From Thermoflexaceae bacterium (GTDB taxonomy: Bacteria > Chloroflexota > Dehalococcoidia > Tepidiformales > Tepidiformaceae), in assembly GCA_015075555.1 (NCBI GenBank), contig JABTUD010000002.1, forward strand, positions 496,001 through 560,000: a stretch of 64,000 nt of DNA. Direction: 5' to 3'. A program made the position numbers and the translations under genes. Numbering within the stretch: position 1 is the first letter of the stretch; each line of letters starts with the position of its first letter. This document shows positions 47,448-55,934 of this stretch, in pieces. Below the pieces are notes generated by a model that had not been told where the DNA came from, made no database searches, and saw only the letters and a program-made list of their open reading frames with translations.

Positions 47448-48670
47448 GCGGGCCAGAGCGGGGCGCCCGGGCGGCTGCGTGTGGGCAACACGATCTCGGC
47501 CTCGCCCGAGGTAACACGCTGGCCAAGCTGGTTGTCGTTCCAGACCTCGACAGAAACGACGTGCGCGTCGCCATCGAGGCGCTTGTCGAAGACGCGGCCG
47601 TAGCACCAGGTGGTGTCACCCATGATGTTGAACGAGGGGAACTTGATGTTGAGCTTACGGAGGAAGCTCAGGTCTCCGGACCAGTTCGTAAGCATGTGGA
47701 TGGTCCAGTTGATGCGCTGGTAGCCGGCATCGTAGGCGCCGGGGAGGCCAAGGTAGCGCTGGCAGCGCTCGTTGCTGTTGTGGATGACGAGCGGGATTTC
47801 GGGGATGCCCCACTCGTTCACGAACGGCAGCCCGGGGTGGCGCTCGAAAAGCTTGAAGGCGTTTGCGTGGGTGTGGGCCCAGTCGCCAGGGTCGCCACGG
47901 CTGAAGCCGATGCCGCCGCCACTTTCGCCGACGGCGCGCTGGAACTGGTTGGTTGGCCCCTTCACGACGAAGGGCAGCTCTTCGCCTGTGCGAACGTCCT
48001 CCCAGAAGCGCGGCTCAGCACCGCGACGGACCTCGCGAGCGTAGTCTTCGCGGATTCGCATGAGGTCTTCGGGGCTGTACCGGGCAAGGCCGCGCAGCTT
48101 CTGGTTCCTGGCGATGCCCTTGGAGGTCTCGCGCTCGGCGCGGTGCCAGGAAGTGAACATGCGGCCGACCACCTCGCGGCGCTGGTTGTAGCCGGTGTTC
48201 ATGTATTCGTGGACGACGGCTTCACCGGAGGTCTGGCTCCTGACGCGGCGGACATCGGTGAGCACGCCCGTGGAGGTCAGGTAGTCGCCCAGCTTGATGG
48301 GGCGATCCCATTCGAGCGTGGTGCCGCGGAACCAGGCGTGGAGGCCGGGCATGCCGTCGCGAGCGGCGTTGGTCACCTCGATGCCGGTGATGACCCAGGG
48401 CGGGGCAATGAGGGTGCCGTAGGGCGACTTCCGGGCGTAATCCATGTCGGTGTAGAGGGGGTTGTAGTCGCCGGAAGCGAGGGCGATCCGGCGAAGCCGG
48501 CCGGCAGTGAAGCGGGAGTCGTCGAGCTCCCATTCGGCGAGGCCGCGCGTGCGCTCGACACCGATGCGGCTGGCAAGAGCGGCCACAGCCTCGTCGGTGA
48601 TCTGGCCGTAGCCCTTCTTCTTGTCGGCGTAGCCGTAGCCTTTGGTGAGCTGCTCTTCGGCCTGGGTCAT
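47444..48670 (-). CDS. Double hot-dog MaoC/FAS1-like dehydratase-family protein
   Basis: A 408-residue protein with an N-terminal hot-dog domain of the FAS1-like dehydratase type (ASGDYNPLYTDMDYARKS, GTLIAPPWVITGI, GTTLEWDRPIKLGDYL). A second hot-dog region lies at about 230-400 (NIMGDTTWCYGRVFDKRL, HVVSVEVWNDNQLGQRVTS). R-hydratases use Asp and His in DxNPxH. Here the first domain has Asp68 and Asn70 but Tyr73 in place of His. It may hydrate or dehydrate an enoyl-CoA, possibly with its paralogue encoded 30 bases upstream. ATGA overlap with the CoA-transferase gene follows. Confidence 0.82.
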   Translation of the reverse strand: MTQAEEQLTKGYGYADKKKGYGQITDEAVAALASRIGVERTRGLAEWELDDSRFTAGRLRRIALASGDYNPLYTDMDYARKSPYGTLIAPPWVITGIEVTNAARDGMPGLHAWFRGTTLEWDRPIKLGDYLTSTGVLTDVRRVRSQTSGEAVVHEYMNTGYNQRREVVGRMFTSWHRAERETSKGIARNQKLRGLARYSPEDLMRIREDYAREVRRGAEPRFWEDVRTGEELPFVVKGPTNQFQRAVGESGGGIGFSRGDPGDWAHTHANAFKLFERHPGLPFVNEWGIPEIPLVIHNSNERCQRYLGLPGAYDAGYQRINWTIHMLTNWSGDLSFLRKLNIKFPSFNIMGDTTWCYGRVFDKRLDGDAHVVSVEVWNDNQLGQRVTSGEAEIVLPTRSRPGAPLWPA

Positions 48671-48700
48671 TACGTGTCTCCTTGTAGATGGGCGGGCGTT

Positions 48701-49822
48701 TCAGCTTCGGAGGGGAAGGGCGACCTCGGCGGTCCCGGTGGTCACCTGTTCGCCGAGCTGGTTCTCTTGCCAGATATCGAGCGTGATGATGCCACGCCCG
48801 TCCTGGCGGCGTTTGGCGGCGACGCGGCCGTAGCTGCGGGTGACATCGCCGACCATGTTGTGACGGTGGAACTCGAGGTCCATGCGGGAGATGAAGCCGT
48901 GGTCACCCGCCCAGTTAAGGAGGAGGTGAGAGACGTAGTGGATGCGTTCAACGTTGGAATCGAGGGCGCCGGGCACGCCTCCCCAGCGCTGGGCGCGATG
49001 GTGGCCCCAGTCGGTGGCTGCGATAGGCTCGGGGGCGTCGTTTTCGTTGGCGAAGAACAGCTCGGGGTGGGCGTCATGGGCTTCCCAGCCCTGAAGCTGA
49101 CCCCAGTACCAGTTGGGCACCATGCGCCCGAGGTACTTCGGGCGGGTAGTGGGACCCTTGAGGACGTGGGCGAGCAGGTCTCCTTCGTTCGCATCTTCCC
49201 AGTGGAGGATAGCGGCGCCACGAGGCTGTTCGGCGGCGTACTCATCACGAAGGGCGTCGATCCCGGCCTTTGTCCACATGTACGGCTCTTCGCGCTGGCC
49301 AAAGAGCACGCCCTGGACGCGAGTGCCACGTTCGACGCAGCGCCAGCGGAGAGTGCAGCGGCCAACCGGTGCTCCATCGGCCGTGCTCACAGAGGTTGCG
49401 ATGCTCATGGTCACGGCCCGGCCGTCATCGCTGCAGATGTCTTCGAGCGACTCGATTGTGCTCCGCGGAAGGAGGAAGTCGCCTACTCTGATGGGCTGGA
49501 ACCATTCGAGCGAGGCTGATTCGAGGACGGCCTGACAGCCGGGGAGGCCGTCTATCTCCGGGTCGATCTGTTCGAAGCAGGCGAGCACGGAGGGCGGGGC
49601 GATGAGCGCCCCCCAGGGGCCGGTAGCGGCGTACTCGGCGTCGACGAAGATGGGACGCATGTCGCCAAGGACAACCGCCCAGTGGCGGACCTGGCTGCGG
49701 GAAACGCGGGCATCGTCGAACTCCCATTCCTGGTAGGTGCGTTCGCGGGGAACGCCGACAGTGGCGCGGAGGGCATCGAGGCTGTCGTTGCTGATGGTGG
49801 TTGAGATGGCGTTGCCGGTCAC
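48701..49822 (-). CDS. Double hot-dog MaoC/FAS1-like dehydratase-family protein, paralogue
   Basis: A 373-residue paralogue of the neighbouring gene, aligned over its full length: EWEFDDARVSRSQVRHWAVV, GALIAPPSVLACFEQI, LEWFQPIRVGDFLLP, and C-terminal NMVGDVTRSYGRVAAKR with LDIWQENQLGEQVTTGTAE. The hydratase motif is more degraded: Asp54-Met-Arg-Pro-Ile-Phe59, so both the Asn and the His of DxNPxH are gone. The pair may be a heterodimer in which catalytic residues are supplied differently. It is the promoter-proximal gene of the six-gene minus-strand run, divergent from the molybdoenzyme gene. Confidence 0.8.
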   Translation of the reverse strand: MTGNAISTTISNDSLDALRATVGVPRERTYQEWEFDDARVSRSQVRHWAVVLGDMRPIFVDAEYAATGPWGALIAPPSVLACFEQIDPEIDGLPGCQAVLESASLEWFQPIRVGDFLLPRSTIESLEDICSDDGRAVTMSIATSVSTADGAPVGRCTLRWRCVERGTRVQGVLFGQREEPYMWTKAGIDALRDEYAAEQPRGAAILHWEDANEGDLLAHVLKGPTTRPKYLGRMVPNWYWGQLQGWEAHDAHPELFFANENDAPEPIAATDWGHHRAQRWGGVPGALDSNVERIHYVSHLLLNWAGDHGFISRMDLEFHRHNMVGDVTRSYGRVAAKRRQDGRGIITLDIWQENQLGEQVTTGTAEVALPLRS

Positions 49823-50004
49823 ACGGGGCTCCTGAGGGCGCTATGCCGGGATAACTTGCATTAAAACTGGCCGGGCGTCCAGTGGGGCTGTTCAGGCCAC
49901 CGGGTGTATCTTACTTGCCAACCGTCCAATAATGCGGCGGGCTCGCCAAATTTCTCGGAACCGGGCATGATGGCGCCCAACCGAACCATTTCAGGATAGA
50001 ACGC
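49823..50004. promoter_or_regulatory. Divergent control region between the hot-dog/CoA-transferase run and the molybdoenzyme
   Basis: This 182-base gap must hold the promoters of both runs. It is richer in A+T than its surroundings around 49845-49870 and 49915-49960 (for example CCAATAATGCGGC and CCAAATTTCTC). I see no clear -35/-10 pair or palindrome. An AGGAT precedes the ATG at 50005. Confidence 0.4.
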
Positions 50005-52857
50005 ATGACCACGATTGAAGCCCCCCGCACCCGGACTCCAGGCCTGCGAAGGCTTTCGCAAGCGCGCGAGGGAGCGCCGCATGGAGGCTACCGGTACCGG
50101 ACCTGGGAGGACCTCTACCGGGACGAGTGGACCTGGGACCGGGTGGTGAAGGTCACGCACACGCGGGCGAACTGCAATTCGGGGTGCGCGTTCGATGCTT
50201 ATGTGAAGGACGGGATCGTCTGGCGCGAGGAACAGAGCGCGCATTACGACCGCAGCAACCCTGATATTCCCGACTACAACCCGCGCGGCTGCACCTCGGG
50301 ATGCGCCTACAGCCAGCAGATGTACGACCCGACGCGGCTGAAGTACCCGATGAAGCGGATTGGCCCACGCGGCTCGGGGAGGTGGCAGCGGCTGAGCTGG
50401 GACGAGGCGCTGACCGAGATCGCCGACAGGCTCATCGATGTGATTACGACGGACGGGCCGGACACCATCGTGGCGGAGGCGGGCACAACCAACGCAGACT
50501 TCGGAGTTGGTTCGCCGATGGAAGGCATGCTCCTGGTGCAGGGGCTGGGCGGGGCGATGATTGACGACCAGGCAGGCGTGGGCGACCTGCCCAACGGCCT
50601 CATCCAGTCGTGGGGCGTCTACATGATCGACGGGACGGCGGATGACTGGTTCATGTCGGACTACATCGTCGTGTGGGATGGCAACCCGGCCTATACGCGG
50701 CAGCCGGAAGTGCACTTCATGTTCGAGGCCCGGTACCGGGGGGCGAAGATGGTGAGCATCTCGCCGGATTTCAGCCCGACCACCATGCACGCCGACCGCT
50801 GGCTGAACGTGAAGCAGGGGACGGACGCCGCGCTTGCCCTGGCGATGGTGCACACAGTGCTCAGCGAAGACCTGTACAAGCGCGAGTACATCAAGGAGCA
50901 GACGGACCTGCCCTTCCTTGTGCGTTCCGACACGGGCCGGTACCTGAGGCAGAGCGACGTCGAGGAGGGCGGCTCGGAAGAGGTGTTCTACTTCTGGAAC
51001 GCGGTGAACAACCGGAAGGCGGAAGCACCGGGGTCGTGGGGTACGGGCGGACGATCGATAGCTCTTGATGAGGACCTGGATCCGGTGCTCGAAGGCGCGC
51101 ACAGGGTGCTGCTGAAGGACGGGCGCACGGTGACGGTGCGCACCGTATTCGACCTTCTGAAGCGGCGGGTCCGGAAGTGGTCCCCTGAGCGGGCGCAGGC
51201 AATCACGGGGGTGGCCGCGAGCAACATACGGCGGGTCGCGCGGGAGTTCGCGGCGGCACGATCGGCGATGATCTTCGCCTCCTATGGCTCATGCAAGCAC
51301 TACCACTCTGACCTTGCCCAGCGGGGGATGGTGTACCTGTGCGCGTTGACGGGCAATTCGGGCGGCAAGCCAGGTTCGGGGATCAAGGCGGGGTCGCTGT
51401 GGACGCCGCCGAGCATGGTCCTGATGCAGGGCGGGGGAGGGCTGCCCACGGAACCTGCGGCCGAACTGCCCATCGAGCGCGTCCAGGCGATGGACGTAGC
51501 GAAGATGATGGTATCGACGGGGCGCAGCGGCCCCGTGATGCCGCTCATCCCGTGGCTCTACGCTCACGACAAGAAGTGGGCCGCGGCAGCAGCGAACCCG
51601 GGGCACAACGACCCGGACCTGCCGCGCCCGGTTGGCGAGTACATGAAGGACGTGTTTGCCAACAACTGGCAGCCGGTACGGCCCCAGCCACCGAAGAAGC
51701 CGCGGTTCTTCTACTTCTCGGGGACCAACCCCCTGCGGCGCTGGCCGAACAACAAGGTCATCCGCGACAGCCTCTGGGCGGACATCGAGACGATCGTCAC
51801 GACCGACAACCGGATGTCGACCTCGGTGGAGTGGTGCGACTACGTGCTGCCGGCCTGCGGATGGTATGAGAAGCCGGGGATCAAGTACACGATGTCGTAT
51901 GTGCCGTGGGTGGTCGTGGGAGACCGGGCGGTGCCGCCGCTCTGGGAATCGAAGCACGAGTGGGACATCATTCTCGGGCTGGCGCGAAAGATCCAGGAGC
52001 GGGCAATTGCGAGGGACGTCGCCGAATACACCGACACGTATGGGCGCACCCACGACCTGAAGCGAATCCATGATGAGATGACGGCGAACGGGGCGTACGG
52101 CGAGGGGCCGGAAGGCGAGGAGAAGGCGCTCGACTACATCATGAAGTACTCACCCCTGACGCGGCACAGCGGGCTGGGTGAGAACGCCTGGAACGAAGCG
52201 GTGACCGCCGGGGCGGTGAAGATAAAGAAGATCAAGCCCTCATCGCTGCTGGCGTTCATCTACAGCGACTACGAGGAGGACGAGCCGACCAACTCGTGCG
52301 GCTGGTTCGTGAACCTGAAGCACCCGTGGCCGACCCTCACCGGCAGGCAGCAGTTCTACATCGACCACCCGTGGTTCCTGGAGGTCGGCGAGGAGTTTGC
52401 CACCTACAAGCCACCGATCGCACAGGGAGGGCGCTACCCGCTCCGGCTGACGGGCGGGCATACGCGCTGGAGCATTCATTCTATCTTCCGTGCGAATGTG
52501 CAGCTGTTGCGCCTGCAGCGGGGAGAGCCCGTGGCGTACATCAACCCGGCCGATGCACGCAGGCGCCGGATTGCGGACCACGACCGGATGAGGATGTTCA
52601 ACGACCTGGGGACAGTGGTGGTGAGGGCGAAGGTTTCGCCATCGGTGCAGCCGGGGTCGGTGATCATGTACCACGCCTGGGAGGGTTACCAGCTTGAGGG
52701 GCGGAAGACGCAGAACGACCTGGCGGCGACACCGATGAAGCCGAACAACATGATCGGCGACTACGGCCAGCTCAATTACCGGCAGGGCTTCTACACCATG
52801 AACCACCTCACCAAGGGGGTGGCGGTGGAGATCGAGAGGGTCCGCGAGGGTGCCTAG
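50005..52857 (+). CDS. Type II DMSO reductase-family molybdopterin oxidoreductase, catalytic subunit
   Basis: A 950-residue protein, second of its kind in the window. The cluster motif is His52-x4-Cys57-x3-Cys61-x34-Cys96 (THTRANCNSGC, then NPRGCTSGC), against His-x3-Cys-x3-Cys-x34-Cys in NarG. The molybdenum Asp aligns with Asp194 (GVGDLPNGLIQSWG). Further blocks are RYRGAKMVSISPDFSPTTMH, FASYGSCKHYHSDLA, FYFSGTNPLRRWPNNK and the cofactor end region GGHTRWSIHSIFRAN and VIMYHAWEGYQLEGRK. There is no Tat signal. Two SDR genes follow, the first overlapping by eight bases; no electron-transfer subunits are adjacent. An oxidoreductase or hydroxylase of a CoA-pathway substrate is the likely role. 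Confidence 0.87.
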   Translation: MTTIEAPRTRTPGLRRLSQAREGAPHGGYRYRTWEDLYRDEWTWDRVVKVTHTRANCNSGCAFDAYVKDGIVWREEQSAHYDRSNPDIPDYNPRGCTSGCAYSQQMYDPTRLKYPMKRIGPRGSGRWQRLSWDEALTEIADRLIDVITTDGPDTIVAEAGTTNADFGVGSPMEGMLLVQGLGGAMIDDQAGVGDLPNGLIQSWGVYMIDGTADDWFMSDYIVVWDGNPAYTRQPEVHFMFEARYRGAKMVSISPDFSPTTMHADRWLNVKQGTDAALALAMVHTVLSEDLYKREYIKEQTDLPFLVRSDTGRYLRQSDVEEGGSEEVFYFWNAVNNRKAEAPGSWGTGGRSIALDEDLDPVLEGAHRVLLKDGRTVTVRTVFDLLKRRVRKWSPERAQAITGVAASNIRRVAREFAAARSAMIFASYGSCKHYHSDLAQRGMVYLCALTGNSGGKPGSGIKAGSLWTPPSMVLMQGGGGLPTEPAAELPIERVQAMDVAKMMVSTGRSGPVMPLIPWLYAHDKKWAAAAANPGHNDPDLPRPVGEYMKDVFANNWQPVRPQPPKKPRFFYFSGTNPLRRWPNNKVIRDSLWADIETIVTTDNRMSTSVEWCDYVLPACGWYEKPGIKYTMSYVPWVVVGDRAVPPLWESKHEWDIILGLARKIQERAIARDVAEYTDTYGRTHDLKRIHDEMTANGAYGEGPEGEEKALDYIMKYSPLTRHSGLGENAWNEAVTAGAVKIKKIKPSSLLAFIYSDYEEDEPTNSCGWFVNLKHPWPTLTGRQQFYIDHPWFLEVGEEFATYKPPIAQGGRYPLRLTGGHTRWSIHSIFRANVQLLRLQRGEPVAYINPADARRRRIADHDRMRMFNDLGTVVVRAKVSPSVQPGSVIMYHAWEGYQLEGRKTQNDLAATPMKPNNMIGDYGQLNYRQGFYTMNHLTKGVAVEIERVREGA

Positions 52858-53584
52858 CGGACGGCTTACCGGGAAGGTGGCGGTCGTGACGGGCGGAGGG
52901 AGCGGGATCGGGCTGGCAATCGCGAAGCGCTTCGCAGAGGAGGGCGCGAGCGTGGTGATTGCGGGAAGGGACCGGGATCGCCTGGAGCGGGGCGTTGCCG
53001 AGATTGGCCACGCCGCACGCGGGGTAACCACGGACGTTTCCCGGGATGGTGATGTGGCTGCTCTCTTCGCGCCGTTGGAGCGGGTGGACATCCTGGCGAC
53101 GTGCGCGGGGGGCGCCCACTTTGGCGCTATCGACGAGGTGGAGCCAGGGACGTGGCGCGAGCTGTTTGCGGGGCGCTTCTTCGGACAGATGAGCGCCTGT
53201 CACCAGGCAGTGCCGAAGATGCCCGGCGGAGGCGTGATTCTGCTTTGCTCGGGGGTCGCCGGCCAGGCGGGGCTGGCGAACTACAGCGGGGGTTCGGCCC
53301 TTTGCGGGGCGGTGAACGCACTGGGGCGGGCGCTGGCGGTGGAGCTCGGGCCCAGGGGGATCCGGGTGAACGTGCTGTCGCCCGGGCTGATCGCCGGGAC
53401 AGCGATCAAGTCGAACCTGGCGCCGAACGAGCAGGCGTCCTTCCTTTCGCGGACGCTGGAGCGCATCCCCATGCACCGGCCGGGCAAGCCCGGGGACATT
53501 GCCGAGGCAGCCATGTTCCTGGTCACCTGCGAGTACGCCAACGGCATGGTGCTCGATATCGACGGCGGCTGGACCGCGGGGTAG
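52850..53584 (+). CDS. SDR-family protein with catalytic Lys replaced
   Basis: The start is GTG at 52850, overlapping the end of the molybdoenzyme gene by eight bases. The 244-residue protein has a normal cofactor motif (VAVVTGGGSGIGLAIAKRF) and C-terminus (VLDIDGGWTAG). The catalytic region is altered: Ser134 (LLCSGVAG) and Tyr145 are kept, but the YxxxK Lys is Ser149 (NYSGGSALCG), and NNAG reads TCAGG at 84-88. Lys normally binds the nicotinamide ribose and lowers the Tyr pKa. It may act as a non-classical SDR or not be a dehydrogenase. Coupling to the molybdoenzyme implies a shared pathway. Confidence 0.83.
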   Translation: MPSGRLTGKVAVVTGGGSGIGLAIAKRFAEEGASVVIAGRDRDRLERGVAEIGHAARGVTTDVSRDGDVAALFAPLERVDILATCAGGAHFGAIDEVEPGTWRELFAGRFFGQMSACHQAVPKMPGGGVILLCSGVAGQAGLANYSGGSALCGAVNALGRALAVELGPRGIRVNVLSPGLIAGTAIKSNLAPNEQASFLSRTLERIPMHRPGKPGDIAEAAMFLVTCEYANGMVLDIDGGWTAG

Positions 53585-53593
53585 GGGGCACCC

Positions 53594-54391
53594 ATGTTCA
53601 CAGCTGCCGAGTGGCTGAAGCTCGATGGGAAAGTGGCGATTGTGACCGGGGCGGGGCATGGAATCGGGAGTGCAATCGCCGGGATGCTGGCCGGCGCTGG
53701 CGCGCACGTCTACGCAACCGACCGGGACCACGAGACGGTAGCATCGGCGCCCATGGGGAAGAACCTGTCGCACGCCGCGCTCGATGTGGCCGATTCGAAC
53801 GCGGTCGACACGTTCTTCCAGGCGGTGGTGTCGGAAAGGAAGCGGGTGGACATCCTGGTGAACAACGCGGGGGTGTACCGGGGGCTCGGCGGCCCGGTGG
53901 TGGAGATGTCTGACGCTGCGTGGCGGGCCCTGATGGCTGTGAACCTGGACGGCGTTTTCTACTGCTCGCGGGCTGCCTGCCGGGCGATGGTCACCTGCGG
54001 GAACGGCGGCCGGATCATCAACATCGCTTCGACGCAGGCGTTCACGCCAGGGGTGGGGGTGACCTACGACTCGTCGAAGGCGGCGGTGGTGCAGATGACG
54101 CGGACGCTTGCGCTGGAGATGGCCCGGCACGGTATCAACGTGAACGCCATCGCGCCGGGGGCGACCTGGGTTTACGACGGCCCGCCGCCGGCCGTTTCGC
54201 CAGAACCACCAGCGCCGATCACGGGCGAGCCGCTGGCGGACACTGTCGCCAACCGGATCTCGCGGATCCCGAAGGGGCGATGGGCATCGCCCGATGAGGT
54301 GGCACGGGTTGTGCTCTTCCTCGCTTCGGGGATGAGCGACTACGTCACCGGGGTCTGCCTGCCGGTGGACGGCGGCTGGCTGCTGCTGTAG
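53594..54391 (+). CDS. Short-chain dehydrogenase/reductase
   Basis: A 265-residue classical SDR, complete: VAIVTGAGHGIGSAIAGML, DILVNNAGVYRGLG, RIINIASTQAFTP, TYDSSKAAVVQMTRTLALEM and VTGVCLPVDGGWLLL. All of Asn, Ser, Tyr and Lys are present. It follows the altered SDR by nine bases and so is third in the molybdoenzyme operon. A likely reaction is oxidation of a hydroxy group on an acyl-CoA or alicyclic ring. The insertion VYDGPPPAVSPEPPAPI near residue 200 lengthens the substrate loop. Confidence 0.9.
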   Translation: MFTAAEWLKLDGKVAIVTGAGHGIGSAIAGMLAGAGAHVYATDRDHETVASAPMGKNLSHAALDVADSNAVDTFFQAVVSERKRVDILVNNAGVYRGLGGPVVEMSDAAWRALMAVNLDGVFYCSRAACRAMVTCGNGGRIINIASTQAFTPGVGVTYDSSKAAVVQMTRTLALEMARHGINVNAIAPGATWVYDGPPPAVSPEPPAPITGEPLADTVANRISRIPKGRWASPDEVARVVLFLASGMSDYVTGVCLPVDGGWLLL

Positions 54392-54415
54392 CGCGCCAGC
54401 CGCGCGCCCTGCGGG

Positions 54416-55414
54416 TCAGTACCGCCAGCGGGGGAACGGCGGGTTGATCGAGTATTCGGCGCAGCCGTAGCCGCGTTCGCCAGTCTCCTCGACCTCGAAG
54501 TCGAAGAAAGACTCATAGCAGTCGAGGCGGCATTCGGCGTCGTTTTCGCCGCGCATGAGGCCGTTGACGGTATGGGCGTACTTCCGGCCTGAGCGCACGT
54601 GGATAGCTTCGCCGCCGGGAAGGGTGATCTCGTAACGGAAGCTCATGGCGGTGCGGCCGTCATCTTCAAGGCGGACCTGGCAGGAGGCGCCCTCAACGGG
54701 GCGGCTTCCATCCTTGGTCGACAGGAAGCCGCCGAAACGAGGGGCGTCCTTGACCGGCGGCTGGAACTCGGGATTCATCCAGCCGAAGGCGTTGAGGTGC
54801 ATTGAGTCGGTCTGGATTGACGGCCAGAAGTGGCCGAGGCTCCATTGCCGGTCGACGGGCCGGTATTCCCAGGGGGACTCGCTGTTGAAGCGGTAGGTCC
54901 AGGAGTGGTCACGGTGGGCGTAGGAATCGATTCTTCTCAGGCCCGGGCGAGGCCCTCCGCGCACCTCGAAGTCGCCCGTGCAGTGGAGGCCCTGCTCGTA
55001 GTGGCCGCCGTAGTGGCCCGCTCCACCGAGGGGGTTTCCGCCGTGGCAGTCGCGGTAGTCGAAGACCGGGAACCGGCCGGTGTAAAGGAGGTCGAAGCCG
55101 TACTTCGGCCCATCGAAGGTGATGCGGATCTGCTCGGTGGGCCTCACGACCTGGTAGGTCATGTGGCCTTCGCTGAGGCGGTCGAACTGCTGGACGTTTT
55201 CGAGCGGGGCTTTGTTCGCCCATGGCTGGGGAACACCATCGATGACGAGCATGGTGCTGAAGCGGGCATAGCCCTTGTTGAGGCTGGCGTGGATGTGGTT
55301 GACGCCGAAGATGTCGGCCTCACGGTCGCAGATGGAGAACCAGTAGTTATCGCTGAAGAGCCCGTGGGCGGGGTCCGGTGCGAGGTGGAGGTACTCGTCG
55401 CTGGGGGTGATCAA
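54416..55414 (-). CDS. CrtC/DUF7064-like beta-barrel protein, paralogue A
   Basis: The TTG at 55414 is chosen because its first residues (LITPSDEYLHLAP) align with the ATG start of the paralogue at 58959-59942 (MVTSNDEFRHSPP), and AAGGA lies ten bases upstream. The 332-residue protein is rich in Trp, His and Arg, with SYAHRDHSWTYRF, GHFWPSIQTDSMHLNAFGW and ETGERGYGCAEYSINPPFPR as conserved blocks. This pattern resembles proteins of the CrtC-like/DUF7064 kind, twin beta-barrels whose relatives bind or hydrate isoprenoids. I cannot assign a reaction. It has no signal peptide. It ends the minus-strand cluster, next to a VOC protein. Confidence 0.65.
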   Translation of the reverse strand: MITPSDEYLHLAPDPAHGLFSDNYWFSICDREADIFGVNHIHASLNKGYARFSTMLVIDGVPQPWANKAPLENVQQFDRLSEGHMTYQVVRPTEQIRITFDGPKYGFDLLYTGRFPVFDYRDCHGGNPLGGAGHYGGHYEQGLHCTGDFEVRGGPRPGLRRIDSYAHRDHSWTYRFNSESPWEYRPVDRQWSLGHFWPSIQTDSMHLNAFGWMNPEFQPPVKDAPRFGGFLSTKDGSRPVEGASCQVRLEDDGRTAMSFRYEITLPGGEAIHVRSGRKYAHTVNGLMRGENDAECRLDCYESFFDFEVEETGERGYGCAEYSINPPFPRWRY

Positions 55415-55433
55415 GGTTACTGCATCCTTTCTG

Positions 55434-55934
55434 TTAGCGGCGTGACTGCCTGAGGCTCTCCATGAAGGCGCGTGTTGCCTCATTGAAGCCCAGGATTTCG
55501 ACGACCGAGGCCCCGCCGGAAATGCAATCGAAGTAGGTGAAGTGGGTCCCTGTTTCGAAGTAGCCCTCGGCAAGGACGGGAAGCCCTTCGCCTTTGAGCG
55601 AGGCCACCGTGGCGGGGAAATCGGGAACGGCGAAAGCGATGTGATGGAGGCCGGGACCGCTGGCGGCGAGGAATTCCGAGTAGGGACTGTTGCCCCTCAC
55701 CGGCTCGATGAGCTCAATCTGGGTGTCGCCCATGTAGCCGAGGGCAAGGCTCATGGAGAAGTCCGCGGGGGCGCCACGGAAGGTGCAGCCGGCGCCGACG
55801 GCGAGGTTTTCCATGCGCAAGAACGATCGCACGCCAAGAACGCGCTGGAACCACGTTTCGGAGGCAGGCAGGTCCCGGACCACGTAGGCAACCTGGAAGA
55901 AGCATGGGGCGAGCCTGTCCAGGGCGCCGCTCAT
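55434..55934 (-). CDS. VOC-family (glyoxalase/bleomycin-resistance-like) protein
   Basis: A 166-residue protein of two betaalphabetabetabeta modules. It begins FFQVAYVVRDLPASETWFQR and the second module begins GLHHIAFAVPDFPATVASLK. Possible metal ligands are the Glu of TQIELIEPV, the His of GLHHIAF and the Glu of SVVEILGF; the first-module position holds Gln (FFQVAYVV) instead of His. The family includes isomerases, epimerases such as methylmalonyl-CoA epimerase, and ring-cleaving dioxygenases. The gene overlaps the zinc dehydrogenase gene by four bases. Confidence 0.82.
   Translation of the reverse strand: MSGALDRLAPCFFQVAYVVRDLPASETWFQRVLGVRSFLRMENLAVGAGCTFRGAPADFSMSLALGYMGDTQIELIEPVRGNSPYSEFLAASGPGLHHIAFAVPDFPATVASLKGEGLPVLAEGYFETGTHFTYFDCISGGASVVEILGFNEATRAFMESLRQSRR

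Noticed and set aside
47561-49519. A 652-codon plus-strand frame
   Set aside because: It lies opposite the two hot-dog genes and has only low-complexity mirror composition; the minus strand holds aligned paralogues.
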